Origin: Diospyros lotus
Taxonomy: Eukaryota; Streptophyta; Magnoliopsida; Ericales; Ebenaceae
Reading direction: 5' to 3'
Length of the DNA stretch: 64,000 bases
Assembly (NCBI RefSeq): GCF_014633365.1
Contig: NC_068349.1
Span: 37,161,192 to 37,225,191, forward strand
Part shown: in pieces, positions 13,201 through 22,166 of the stretch
Layout of the letters: the number at the start of each line of letters is the position of its first letter
Numbering within the stretch: the stretch's first letter is position 1
Position numbers and translations under genes: made by a program
Notes under the pieces: model-generated
What the model was told of the DNA's origin: nothing
Database searches by the model: none
The model's input: the letters and a program-made list of their open reading frames with translations, nothing else

Positions 13201-16200
13201 CTCAATGCTATCACCATTAAGGATAAATTCCCCATTTTAATCATTGAGGATCTACTCAATGAACTTAAACATGCAACTATATTCACCAAATTGGACCTAC
13301 AGGCAGGATACCACCAAATTAGTGTGGACCCTGATGACATTTCTTAGACAACATTCAAAACACATCATGGGCATTTTGAGTTTATAGTCATGCCTTTCGG
13401 CCTCACAAATACCCCAGCTACATTCCAAACCCTCACAAACCAAATCTTTGAACCTCACCTCAGAAAATTCGTGTTGGTTTTTTTTTTATGATATATTAGT
13501 CTATAGCCCTTCTTTTGATCAACACCTTATCCACCTTAGAGCTACATTTCAGATCATGCGATTCAATCAGCTATGTATCAAGTAGTCAAAATGTGCCTTT
13601 GCACAGCCACAGGTAGAATACATTGGGCATGTTATTTCCCAGACATCAAAGTCTTAGCATTTATGAAAAAGAGCTGATGGCAGTGTTAATGGCTGTGGAG
13701 AGGTGGTGCCACTACTTAGAAGATGGAAGGTTCGTAGTCAAAACGGACCACAAGAGTTTGAAATTCATCCTACAACAGAGGCTGCAAACCCTACTATAAA
13801 AGAAATGTATGACCAAACTCTTGAGATTAGACTATGTGATTCAATTCAAGAGAGGGAAGGAGAATGTTGCGGCAGAAGCCTTATCACGCTGCCATGAGGA
13901 AGGAATGGTTGCAGCCATCTCTACAATGGTGCCCGATTGGCTCCAAGAAGTCATTGACGGCTACAAAAAGGGTGAATGGACCAAAGAGTTACTAGAGCAA
14001 TTGACGTTTGATGGTTAATGCAGCCAGCAAACCAAGCTACTCATTGGCTAACGAGGTAATAAGGCATAAAGGCAGGATGGTGATCGGAGATTGTAAAGAG
14101 TTGAAGGATAGGATAGTACATGCATTGCATGAATCACCCATCGGAGGGCACTTGGGGATCTAGAGTACCTATCACAAGGTTAGATAGATATTTTTTTGGC
14201 CACAGCTAAGGAAGTATATATGGGATTATATCTTGAGGTGTGAGGTATATAGAAGATGCAAGCATGAAACAGAAGCCCACCAAGGGCTACTACAGCCTCT
14301 AGAAGTTCCTGACCGCGCATGGACCAATATTACCATGGACTTCATCGATCATCGAAGGCCTACCAAAATCTGAAGGAAATGACTATATTTTGATAGTAGT
14401 GGATCGGTTCACAAAATTTAGCCACTTCATAGGATTGACCCATCCTTTTACAGCACAGGAAGTGGCTAGAGCCTACTTGGAGAATGTGGTTAAGCTACAC
14501 GGAATCCCAAGGTCAATTGTATATGATCGTGACAAAATATTTACCAGCCTCTTTTAGAAAGAGCTCATGAAAATCCTAAGCACCAAACTCCTAATGTCTA
14601 TAGCATACCATCCATAAACGGATGGTTAAATAGAATCAGTGCTTGGAGGGGTATCTACAATGCTTGAGTTTTGTGTAGCCAAGGGGATGGCACAAGTGGT
14701 TGGCAGTGGCTCAGTGGTGGTACAGTTCGACCTTCCACAGCTCGATCAAGATGATACCTTCCACAGACTGAAGGAGGAGCGAATGAGATTTCTCAATGGG
14801 GGAAGAAGTGTATTTGAAGCTCAGCCAGCAACACTACAAGGCACTGACCAAACAACCCATATCCAAGTTGAACCCCAAGTATTATGGGCTTTTCACAATT
14901 TTGGAGAAAATAGGGGCAATAGCTTACTGATTGCAGCTGCCTAAGGAGGCGAGGATACACCCTGTCTTCCACATCTCTCTTCTCAAGAAAGTCGTTGATA
15001 CACAGAGATCTACCCCAAAATTACCTCCTATGGTAGGAGAAGCACCTCCAGACGTCGTGCCAACTGCTATTGTGGACAAAAGGGTCATACACCGCAATGG
15101 AGTCCCTTTGATCTAGATGTTAATCCAGTGGTCTTCCCTTCACTCTGACAATAACACCTGGGAATACTTGTCGGAGCTTCTCCAACAATTTCCCAATGCT
15201 GCAAGTTTGCTACATATTTCTTGCGGACAAGAAATACTTCAAGGGGTGGGGATTGTTATGGTAGCTAGCTGAGTAATCTAAATAAATGTGTAGTTAGGCT
15301 ACTAGAATTTGAATTTCCGTTTTAGGATAGCTGGTAAAATGTTTCAGCATGTTGTTAGCCATTGTAAGCACACATGGGCAAGGGACCAACCATTTTTGGC
15401 ACCCAAACTTAGCCTGGATCAGTATAAGTAACTGATCAAGCGCCAAGCTACACATGTTGAATGAAATAGAAAATTAGTTTCCCTCCAATTCTTTCTCTCT
15501 CTAAATCTCTCTCCCTCCCAAATATCTTCCATTCTCTCCCAATTCTCATTCTCAATTTCTCAAGAACTCTCTTGTCAGACTTGTAATCCGACACAGAAGT
15601 AGAAAACATGGCATCAGTTTGATAACAAAGCCATGCACCACAGCAAGCTGACCTTTTATCTTATAAATCACACAGGTTTCAGAAGCAAGAACCAGAAATC
15701 TCAAATTAACTGTCTTAACCTCACCGGATGACCGAAACATGCAGGTTCATTTATGAGATCCATCACCTCTCAAAAGGAATCTAGGATACACCCTGCAACT
15801 CCCTCCCCCCTTGAAGGGAAAAAAAATACATATTAATGAATATGAAAAAAAAAAAAAACGCTCAAGGAAATAGTCATGTAACACCCCCGACATTCACATC
15901 TTAGTAATCTGGTTGCTTATTTGTGCCATCCCTGTCAATCAATTGGAAGCGTCACTATTTCTGTCTTGCTTGTACCAAGAATCACTGCTAGTCTTGCCGT
16001 GTGAACTTCAAATCTGACGTTCCATTCACTTTTAATTTATGGTTGGATGGAATTGCAGTTCAAAAAATCATGAGACATAGTATCCCCTGCTTTCCAGGCT
16101 GGTAGGGAAAGACAGATTTCTGAACCTGACACATATCAAGGTCCAATAAGCCGGGCCATCTCCAAAACAGTCTGCCCAAATCTGGTACAGGGCAAAGATG

Positions 16201-19200
16201 GGCCCTCCAACCCACAAACAATCCTCCAGCAACTGCCAAGGTTCTCCTCCGATGGGTGCCAGCTCATTCTCAGTAAAGAGCAGAAAGTCAAGGATCCAAT
16301 TTACCAGCTTCTCTCATTAATCCATCTCTCATCTTCCCCCATGCCACTGAGTTATTGACCTATATTCCCCATGAAATCACCAGAACACTAGGCATTTAAG
16401 CTACCTAAGAGGCCCCTAGGTGTATATTATAATTCCCATAAACATTCAATGTAATCATGGGCTTCTCTCCTATATAAGGGAAGACTCCAGTCATTTACAG
16501 CTTTGAATCTTTGAAGAATCCAGACTATTAATCTATATCAGTCCTTTCTTATCACTTGTTCAAGTGTGGCGAAATTCCCAGCTCTTATCTAAGTGTGGTT
16601 GCCTTGCATTATCACTTAGTGGGGAGTTGCCCGTTTCTTATTTTCCCTCTTACTTGACTGCTCTGTTTTTGTTATCCGAATTTTATCCGATCAGAACCCA
16701 ACTTTCAGACTAGTGTTGAATCCTATGAAGCTCTTAATAACAGATCTTGAGAACTGACCTTCCAGCAGGGATAGGTCTTTTTAAGTGAAGGAACTAGTGG
16801 AAGGGAAGGTTGGGTAGCCAGTAGCAACTAGCACACCAGGGATAGATATGAAAAAAGTGCAGGTGCTGCAGGAAGGGAACTGTTGCTTATTGCGTTGTGT
16901 ATATCCTACAGAGTTTGTTGATTAAAGCATTGGCAGAAAATATTTCTTACACGCCGGGAAGAAGCTTGCTTAAGAGTACTCTGTCAAGGTTTGCAATTAC
17001 AGCTTCCATCACTAGAAAATTGGACAAAGTGCAAGGAATTTTCTTATGGAGTTTTATTCTGGGAGGGGGTTAAGTCTTTTTTTTTTTGGGGGGGGGGGGG
17101 GGGGGGGAGGGAGTCACACATGGTGTGAGGAGGAATCTTTGGAGGCTTCCATACTTCTCTTCTCTAGCTGGCTTAGCTGTTAATGGATGAGCTTTCACAT
17201 AGGAAAACATAAGGAGGGAGGTTAACTCCATTTTTTGGGATACTAGGGGACTGTTTAGTTGTAGAAAATGTCTCCCAGTTTTCTATCTCCAATTTTCTAC
17301 AAAATCTTTAGTTTTCATTTTCCATGGAAAATTCAAAAAAACGCGTTCAAATGTTAAAAGTACATAAAACTAACTTCCAGTCTAGAAAATTGAAACATAT
17401 ATTCAAAAAAGAGAGACAAAAGTTTTTCTGTTGTGTCACTTATGTTAGAGAAGGAGATGCAGATGATTTGGAAACAATTGCATGGCAAAGCATGTCCTCC
17501 AAATCTCCAAATTGGTAAGGTAAATTTAGAAAACTCATTTTAGGAGTTTTCCAAGTTTAGTTAAATTTTGGAAAATTGGAAAATCCAGTTTTCCATTTTA
17601 TATTTAGGAATTTTTTGTATTTAAACTTCTAATTTTCCATTTTCTATGGAGTAATTTATGGAAAATTGGGGTTATTTTCTACAACTAAACAGCCCCTAGG
17701 TTTCTGCATAACTTGAGCAGTGGGGACCTTGTCATATCCAATGAGCAATTGGTGCACAATGGGAATCAGTGTTGTTAGTATTGCATGGTATGCAACACAT
17801 ATCATATGATTTGGTTCAATACTCCTCCCAACCAATACAAACCAAAGAGTGAATCAGATTTTGCTTTGAATCACATGGATCACAAGCATCACATAATTCA
17901 CGATCCAGAAATTAGGCCGTGTTAGATGACAATGATGATAGTAGTGGTGATAGTGACTTTAATCTTGATAGGGAGGATAATTAGATATAAATTTAGTAAT
18001 ATTTTCTCATCATTTTAAGACTTTACGACTTTTGATTTATGAGTTCATGACTTATGTAAGATTTATGGTTAATTTTGGAATCCTTGGTAGCTTATTTAGT
18101 GGCATGAATGATATCAATATTGTCAAACGGGAGTTAAAATTAATAAAAATGAGTCTGTTTTATTAATGTTATAGGTATAAACATATTTTAGATTATATTT
18201 TTAAGCTATTTATCAATTTGTTATTATATCTTAAGATATAATACAATTCACGATTCAAAAATTAGGCCTTCCAATTCATGATACAATCTCAAATTGACAA
18301 CGATGATTGAAATAGAAGAACTCAACAAATACTTGTGGGTGTGACTGGGAAGCTACCAATCATATAATTCACCACCATGGAATACAAATTTTTAACTAGA
18401 TAAACAGCAAAACTAGTTCCAACTTGGTGAAAAGACTATAAAATAATTATGCGATTTGTTCAGAATACACATCTCATCACCAAAAACAAGAGGGTGGAGG
18501 GGGGGGGGGGGGGGGGGGGGGGGAAGAGAGAGAGAGAGATTGCTGGAATTTTTAAAATTGTGCTATATACATTTAACAAGTAGGATCTCATTCAAGTAGT
18601 TACTTCAACAGGAGGATATTAGGAATTTAAACAAATATGTAAAGCAGAACTTCCTCAGATTGCAGGGATGGAACATAGGGCAAAGGCAGGGGGCATCACC
18701 ATCTTTCTCGAATTGCTTTAAAAGACCAGATCAAGTTTTGGAGAGACCATTAACAAAGCCCAATCCAGGCACTTTTATCTCTTAGTCAAGATGTGAACAA
18801 TTCCTCAGACCTGAGAGGAAGGTTGCTAAGGTCATATATCAGTTGACACATCACTTGTAGCTAACTAGAGATTAATGCTTGAACCCCCCGCCCAAAAAAA
18901 AAAAAAAAAAAAAAAAATTCCTTGGTTCCATGGTTACTGTAACTAATATGCTTTTATATGTACATTTATCATATAGTCATCTCGTTGTACTCTTCATTTC
19001 ATTTCCTTAGTGAAATCTGTTTTATCATCTTTGTGCTTGGACATAGGCTAAAAGCCAAACCACATTAAACTCTGTGCCTATACGTTTCTTCCACATTTGC
19101 TACTTTTTTACTATTATTTTGTTTTGCCAATTGATCCAATCAGTTAGCCCCCACGTCCACACACCAATCTGGTATTATAGCAATATCAGATTCCCTGTCC

Positions 19201-19886
19201 AGTTCCCAACATATACATATAGATAACAGTATCTGCAAGCAGTAACAATTTTTTCCCTCTTGTTTTAGGATGGATTGCCTAATTATTTTTCAAGTGATTT
19301 AAATGATATCTTCCATATAGACAACATGTTTTAAACATGAGTAGCTGAACTAGGACCTTATTCTCATCGATGTAGGAACCACCCAATTGGTATTGTGGAT
19401 GACTGCAAAAATAACATGCAAGTATGCCATTACAAATATTGAACTGTGATGCTGCCAATCAAAATCAATTCATAAACAATTACCAAGAGGACTAATATAA
19501 GATCATGAAACACAAAGTGAGCCCTCCTAGTCCTTTCTGAAGGTACATCCAGAAAGCTACAGTTAACAATTTCTCTTAGATGGTGAAGTAAGAAATTATA
19601 AATTATAACTCAAGGAGTGGAAAATGAAAAGATAATGAGACTGCCTTGATGGAAATAAAGCAGGCCTGGCAAATGAAAAAAAAATTCGTAATGGAACTGT
19701 GTCTGTTCACGCGCGCTTGTGCGCGTGAGAGAGAGAGAGGAAAAAGTCATAATGAACAAGTGTACAAACAAAAAAGATCATAACTACAGCCGTTGGTATA
19801 ACTACAACCGTTGGTACAATACTTTGCATACACTAGTGCACAGAACAAACCTCAGGTTTGATTCCTTCCATATCAGCATCTGACAT
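907..19886 (-). CDS. SKP1-like protein, ASK20/ASK21 type (8 coding exons)
   Basis: SKP1-family adaptor of SCF (SKP1-cullin-F-box) E3 ubiquitin ligases, nuclear/cytosolic. Coding exons on the minus strand: 19851-19886, 10405-10626, 10007-10198, 9785-9895, 9520-9589, 3962-4098, 3620-3771 and 907-1048. They sum to 1062 nt (353 aa plus stop), every junction keeps frame and all introns are GT-AG. The start gives [12 protein letters not shown], then the SKP1 POZ fold begins at about residue 16 ([12 protein letters not shown]). The C-terminal SKP1 helices follow, with [22 protein letters not shown] at about 118-139, ending LPDDLTE at about 150. The long tail is what separates ASK20/21-type proteins from ordinary SKP1 of about 160 aa: a basic stretch ([13 protein letters not shown]), an acidic stretch ([12 protein letters not shown]) and a conserved end ([15 protein letters not shown]). 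Two introns (9.2 and 5.4 kb) are swollen by LTR elements and one (2.6 kb) by an RTE LINE. Nothing suggests the CDS is broken. Which of ASK20 or ASK21 it corresponds to is not decided. Confidence 0.92.
1147..1245 (+). repeat. (TTA)n microsatellite followed by poly(G)
   Basis: About 19 ATT/TTA triplets from 1147 to about 1203, then T-rich DNA, then 12 G at 1225-1236 and 7 G at 1239-1245. It lies in the last intron of the SKP1-like gene. The poly-leucine reading frame across it is an artefact of the triplet repeat. Confidence 0.95.
1986..2011 (+). repeat. Poly(C) tract, 26 C
   Basis: An uninterrupted run of 26 C on the plus strand inside the last intron of the SKP1-like gene. It makes poly-Pro and poly-Gly reading frames that are not genes. 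Confidence 0.95.
2963..3335 (+). mobile_element. 5'-truncated RTE-type LINE with target duplication
   Basis: Reading from 2967, the frame gives the C-terminal tail of a plant RTE-clade reverse transcriptase: [19 protein letters not shown], then [19 protein letters not shown] and a GRDKPKKT basic patch. After the stop come the typical 3' end phrases (GTAGCTGACCCCACATAGTGG) and a short (TTG)n tail at about 3320-3333, as RTE elements have. The insertion is bracketed by AACTTCCACTAGTAC (2948-2962) and AACTTCCACTGGTAC (3336-3350), a 15-bp target duplication with one mismatch. It is a dead, 5'-truncated copy inside the last intron of the SKP1-like gene. Confidence 0.85.
4677..5093 (-). repeat. 3' LTR of the non-autonomous element
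   Basis: 417-bp LTR; on the minus strand it begins TGTCATATCTCTAGGAGTAA and ends GTTCATGACA. It is near-identical to the copy at 7695-8108, with small indels and substitutions. Confidence 0.9.
5094..6530 (-). pseudogene. Decayed unknown ORF inside the LTR element
   Basis: On the minus strand, protein-like reading frames run through most of this part with few stops. They include a charged segment with [17 protein letters not shown], then [19 protein letters not shown], a further block from about 6074 ([18 protein letters not shown]), a coiled-coil-like stretch at 5864-5583 ([20 protein letters not shown]), and a last block at 5521-5156 ending in a basic tail ([15 protein letters not shown]). 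I see no zinc knuckle, protease, reverse transcriptase or integrase motif. It could be a diverged gag-like protein, an envelope-like third ORF or a captured host sequence; I cannot tell. Stops and frame changes show it is no longer intact. Confidence 0.5.
7695..8108 (-). repeat. 5' LTR of the non-autonomous element
   Basis: 414-bp LTR; minus-strand start TGTCATGTCCCTAGGAGTAA, end GTTCATGACA. The tRNA-Met-type primer-binding site lies immediately inside it at 7680-7692. Confidence 0.9.
9043..9060 (+). repeat. Poly(G) tract, 18 G
   Basis: A run of 18 G on the plus strand, in an intron of the SKP1-like gene, followed by a purine-rich AGGAG. Confidence 0.95.
10748..11103 (+). repeat. 5' LTR of the chromovirus
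   Basis: 356-bp LTR. It contains a CT-rich stretch (about 10979-11049) before the LTR end. It is longer than the 3' LTR because of indels in that pyrimidine-rich stretch. Confidence 0.9.
11107..11119 (+). other. Primer-binding site (tRNA-Met)
   Basis: TGGTATTAGAGCA lies four bases after the 5' LTR. It matches the initiator-methionine tRNA primer site TGGTATCAGAGC used by many plant LTR elements, with one change. Confidence 0.85.
11150..12664 (+). pseudogene. gag-protease region of the chromovirus
   Basis: gag starts with a coiled-coil-like segment (11203-11388, [20 protein letters not shown]) that ends in a stop. The core gag domain resumes at 11831 ([13 protein letters not shown]). The chromovirus-type zinc knuckle [14 protein letters not shown] is at about 12212, followed by a Glu-rich linker. 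The aspartic protease motif [13 protein letters not shown] is at about 12424. The frame from 11831 stays open for 277 codons, then stops just before the RT region. Function in life: particle protein and polyprotein processing; this copy is broken by stops and frame changes. Confidence 0.85.
12990..13650 (+). pseudogene. Reverse transcriptase remnant (Ty3/gypsy)
   Basis: Translation shows RT blocks in order: [46 protein letters not shown] and [13 protein letters not shown] text, each with interspersed stops. The catalytic YDD-like box sits in an expanded T run near 13480-13495 and reads FFYDIL, so the first aspartate is lost and the frame shifts. After 'YIGHVISQ' (about 13620-13645) the sequence jumps to the RNase H start, skipping the connection domain. 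Confidence 0.85.
13655..14018 (+). pseudogene. RNase H remnant (Ty3/gypsy)
   Basis: Starts [18 protein letters not shown] at about 13658, followed by [12 protein letters not shown] and, at about 13860, [10 protein letters not shown]. This is the usual C-terminal RNase H layout of plant Ty3/gypsy elements. The first part of the domain, including its leading catalytic aspartate, is missing through deletion. Confidence 0.82.
14050..14650 (+). pseudogene. Integrase remnant (Ty3/gypsy)
   Basis: Remains of the zinc-binding HHCC region ([19 protein letters not shown]) are followed by the DDE core: [12 protein letters not shown] and [18 protein letters not shown], then [17 protein letters not shown]. 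Several stops interrupt it. Integrase would join element cDNA to host DNA; this copy cannot. Confidence 0.82.
14930..15235 (+). pseudogene. Integrase C-terminus and chromodomain remnant
   Basis: [18 protein letters not shown] (about 14937) is the conserved tail of plant chromovirus integrases. The following text ([13 protein letters not shown], then [22 protein letters not shown]) matches a chromodomain with one internal stop. The chromodomain targets insertion to chromatin marks; its presence places the element among chromoviruses. Confidence 0.8.
15254..15593 (+). repeat. 3' LTR of the chromovirus
   Basis: 340-bp LTR beginning TGTTATGGTAGCTAGC and ending AATCCGACA, followed by the CAGAA target duplication. 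Confidence 0.9.
15600..16900. other. Intron DNA with an LTR-like promoter stretch
   Basis: Intron of the SKP1-like gene. 15600-16330 shows nothing I recognise. 16330-16730 resembles an LTR U3/R: CTATATAAGGGAAGACTCC at about 16470 looks like a TATA box, with downstream pyrimidine-rich text. I found no second copy or terminal repeats in the window. Confidence 0.3.
16915..17240 (+). mobile_element. L1-type LINE reverse transcriptase fragment
   Basis: Around 16955-17060 the plus strand reads [16 protein letters not shown] followed by [15 protein letters not shown]. This matches the plant L1 region after the RT core ('...IKSVLS...KLDKIQRxFLWG'). A poly(T)/poly(G) run (17077-17107) interrupts it, and the following part looks frameshifted. 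It is a short, dead fragment in the 9.2-kb intron. Confidence 0.6.
17077..17107 (+). repeat. T11-G20 homopolymer junction
   Basis: Eleven T (17077-17087) run directly into 20 G (17088-17107) inside the L1 fragment. Confidence 0.95.
17243..17699. mobile_element. TIR MITE (hAT-like), about 457 bp
   Basis: Terminal inverted repeats: the left end begins CTAGGGGACTGTTTAGTTG and the right end is the reverse complement, starting CTAGGGGCTGTTTAGTTGTA. The interior is AT-rich and repetitive (TTTTCCAT / ATGGAAAA). The 'GGGG(A)CTGTTTAGTTG' ends are typical of small non-autonomous plant hAT-like elements. Flanking 8-mers do not match well, so the target duplication is lost or the ends are off by a few bases. 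The 64-codon ORF inside is not credible. Confidence 0.75.
17760..18310. repeat. AT-rich transposon fragment with a repeated segment
   Basis: The phrase AATTCACGATCCAGAAATTAG (about 17894) recurs as AATTCACGATTCAAAAATTAG (about 18245), about 350 bp apart in direct orientation. A short acidic reading frame ([18 protein letters not shown]) lies just after the first copy, which may be a transposase C-terminal tail. Element boundaries were not found. Confidence 0.3.
18499..18523 (+). repeat. Poly(G) tract, 25 G
   Basis: Run of 25 G followed by (AG)n, in the largest intron of the SKP1-like gene. A separate poly(A) run (about 18895-18917) follows 370 bp later. Confidence 0.95.
18900..19840. other. 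Intron 5' part without recognised elements
   Basis: First 900 bp (in sense order) of the large intron of the SKP1-like gene. Moderately AT-rich with short GA and GT/GC runs near 19715-19740. No coding or terminal-repeat signal seen. Confidence 0.3.
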
Positions 19887-20686
19887 TGGAAATTCCAAAA
19901 ACAGTATTATATGAATCTCTTTCAAGTACAACCTGAAAACGGAGATGCAAAGTATTAGAGCAGCAAAACAACAACTTAACTTCCTAAAACTATGGCAAGA
20001 ATCAAATTCACTTGCAGAATTTTGAGGATTCCTCAGTTTCAAATCAATTAACATCACTACGTCCTAATGCCACAAGAACCAATTTTCTAGTGCAACTAAT
20101 GTCCTGCTAAGTGATTGATGGAGAAAGAACAGGAAAATCCAAAAATTAATATTGCCACCGCACGTCTTCGACTCAACCTGGTAAAATGATTAATTTAACT
20201 AAATTTATGGACTTCACAAACCAACATTAGCAAAAACATCAAATTCGAAAACCCTTATTCATTAGTTCTTTTCATAGTTCCATCGATTGCACGACAACCC
20301 CAACCCTACACCGGATACATCACACTAACAAGTCCCAAACAAAGAACAACAACTGCGATACAATTACAGTGAAGAAACATCCCAGATGAAACAAATGAAG
20401 TAACAAAAACGACAAAACAAAACAAAAACCCGACGTTCAGTAGCAAAATTTGCGCATCACGTACGCATAAAGAGAACAATTGGATACCTGCTGGAGTAAA
20501 TCGTCGGGAAACGAAAGAGAAGATATGGAGAACGATTAGAAGCAATACCGAGTTGCAGAAATTTTGCGGTCTGCGCGCGAACCCACGATAATGGATAAGA
20601 GAGAGAAAAGCTCGAGTATGCGTCTGGAAATGAGGACAAATAAGGCAGTCGGTGTTGGGGAAAAGGTTTCGGGTTGAATTGAAAGG

Positions 20687-20690
<4 letters not shown>
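19887..20690 (-). other. 5' UTR exons and leader intron of the SKP1-like gene
   Basis: On the minus strand, a 5' UTR part at 19887-19932 precedes the ATG and begins after a TTTTCAG acceptor. A matching donor CAG|GTATCC lies at 20488/20487, giving a 555-bp leader intron (19933-20487). The first, non-coding exon runs upstream from 20488 to an undefined start near 20690. A 130-codon ORF there reads through the GA microsatellite and is not credible. Confidence 0.55.

Positions 20691-20747
<57 letters not shown>
20691..20747 (-). repeat. Compound (GA)n(TA)n microsatellite at the gene start
   Basis: On the minus strand, about ten TA units (20747-20728) are followed by about 18 GA units (20727-20691), just before the inferred first exon of the SKP1-like gene. 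The TA block could serve as a TATA box and the GA block as a leader or GAGA element; position is the only evidence for this. Confidence 0.8.
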
Positions 20748-20879
20748 GCCTAATCTGTAGAAATTGTGCACGGGTTGAGGCTGCTGCGCGTGATTGGTGA
20801 GTCTGAGCTCGCCGCGTCGTCGTCTTGGGCGATCGAACCGGGCGACCAAGCCTGCGACGCGTCTACCATTAGGGTTTAC

Positions 20880-21050
20880 GATTTTGAATCCATTGCAACT
20901 TGCAAGCAGCCATTGGCGAACGGGTAAATTTGAAGAAATTAAGAAGAGAAAATAAAATATTTGCCCTTTTATAATACAAAAGAAAATGTTGGTTCTATAA
21001 TTTCATGACCTAAAATGATGGATAATAATAAATGGACATGCATGTGTAAT
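20880..21050. other. Upstream flank of the SKP1-like gene
   Basis: AT-rich DNA between the gene start and the hairpin MITE. No feature recognised. Confidence 0.3.
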
Positions 21051-21232
21051 AGAGTGCAATTTTGTTCGCCCTTTTTTAATGGGGTGACCATCACCCTGAC
21101 AAAAATTATGAGAGTGAAAAATAACGAAACGACAATTTTATTCACTTCATACCGTTTCGTTATTTTTCGCCCTTACACAAATTATGAGGGTAATGGTCAC
21201 CCCATTAAAGGGGGTGAACAAAATTGCACTCT
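21051..21232. mobile_element. Hairpin MITE, 182 bp
   Basis: Near-perfect inverted repeat over almost its whole length: left arm begins AGAGTGCAATTTTGTTCGCC, right arm ends with its complement. The arms also share GGGGTGACCAT and AAATAACGAAACG. The spacer is only about 15-20 bp, so it is a foldback MITE that would fold into a long hairpin if transcribed. Adjacent target duplication is unclear. Confidence 0.85.
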
Positions 21233-22072
21233 GTCTAATAAGTTCGATCCAAATAAAGTGATTTGATTTCAAATATTGAGAATTAAGTGTTAATAGGTTC
21301 GATTGTTATAAAAATAATGATTGATAAAATAATTAATTATTATTTTAAATATTGAGTAAATGTATCATGCAACGATTGATTCCATTCGGTTTATATTCTT
21401 ACAAAGATAACAAGAAAGATAGATGACAAAATTTTGTGAATCTATAAATTTGAGAATAGTTGGTAATTATGTTTGGTTGTTTAAAAATAGTTTGATGATT
21501 TGATCAATATGCCTATTGAGATCCGTAAACTAACTGAATTTGATATTAAATTTTAAGCCACAATTGATTTTAAGATTGGATATGATAATTCTCAATTAAA
21601 ATTAGATTCATTTATAAGCTTAGTTGCACTAAGGATGCTCTTTGCTCAAAATGACTCATTATACTTGGCAAGGAAGGAACGAGTCTTATGATAGTAATAG
21701 AATAAATTTCACACACTATCCCTAAATTTTATTTAAATTTATTGGTTATGTTTTAAAAAAATAGAAAAATTCTATTTGCAATCATATCTTTTGCTATCCA
21801 CGCTTATTTTTCATTAAAATTTTACACTTTGCTCATCACACTCACCACTATTTACACCTATTATTTACCAAAAATACCCTTACAATTGCACACACACAAC
21901 TATCCCCCACACAACAAGTGAGCATTGGGGATCCACATGGAGAAGATGGTGGCCATGGCAAGGAAAAGGCAGCAATAGCAAGTAGCCGCCCATCATCCCC
22001 AGCGACCGTTTCACTCCCATCGACAATCATGACTAATGTGGCCACCATCAACACAATGCACCCGAACCCTAA

Positions 22073-22166
22073 GGTTCGGGTGCGTTCAGGCACCTTCGAA
22101 CTCATGTATTCAGGGGTGTGGTTCGGGTGCATTCAGGCACCTTCGAACCTATGTGTTCAGGAGTGT
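22073..22166 (+). repeat. Two-copy 47-bp tandem repeat
   Basis: GGTTCGGGTGCGTTCAGG... at 22073 is repeated at 22120 with a few differences, inside the left arm of the old inverted-repeat element. Confidence 0.8.

Larger units (their letters stand above)
10748..15593 (+). mobile_element. Decayed Ty3/gypsy chromovirus (Reina-like)
   Basis: A 4.85-kb LTR retrotransposon in the 9.2-kb intron of the SKP1-like gene, opposite to the gene. LTRs at 10748-11103 and 15254-15593 both start TGTTATG and end ACA. The target duplication CAGAA is exact (10743-10747 and 15594-15598). A Met-tRNA primer-binding site sits at 11107-11119 and a purine tract (AAGGGGTGGGGA) just before the 3' LTR. Domain order is gag, zinc knuckle, protease, RT, RNase H, integrase, chromodomain, i.e. 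Ty3/gypsy chromovirus. Short LTRs and small size fit the Reina clade (inference). Many stops, frameshifts and an internal RT-RNase H deletion make it inactive. Confidence 0.93.

Noticed and set aside
20457..20849. 130-codon ORF with an RE repeat at the SKP1-like gene start
   Set aside because: Runs through the GA/TA microsatellite and across a predicted leader splice site; no conserved content.
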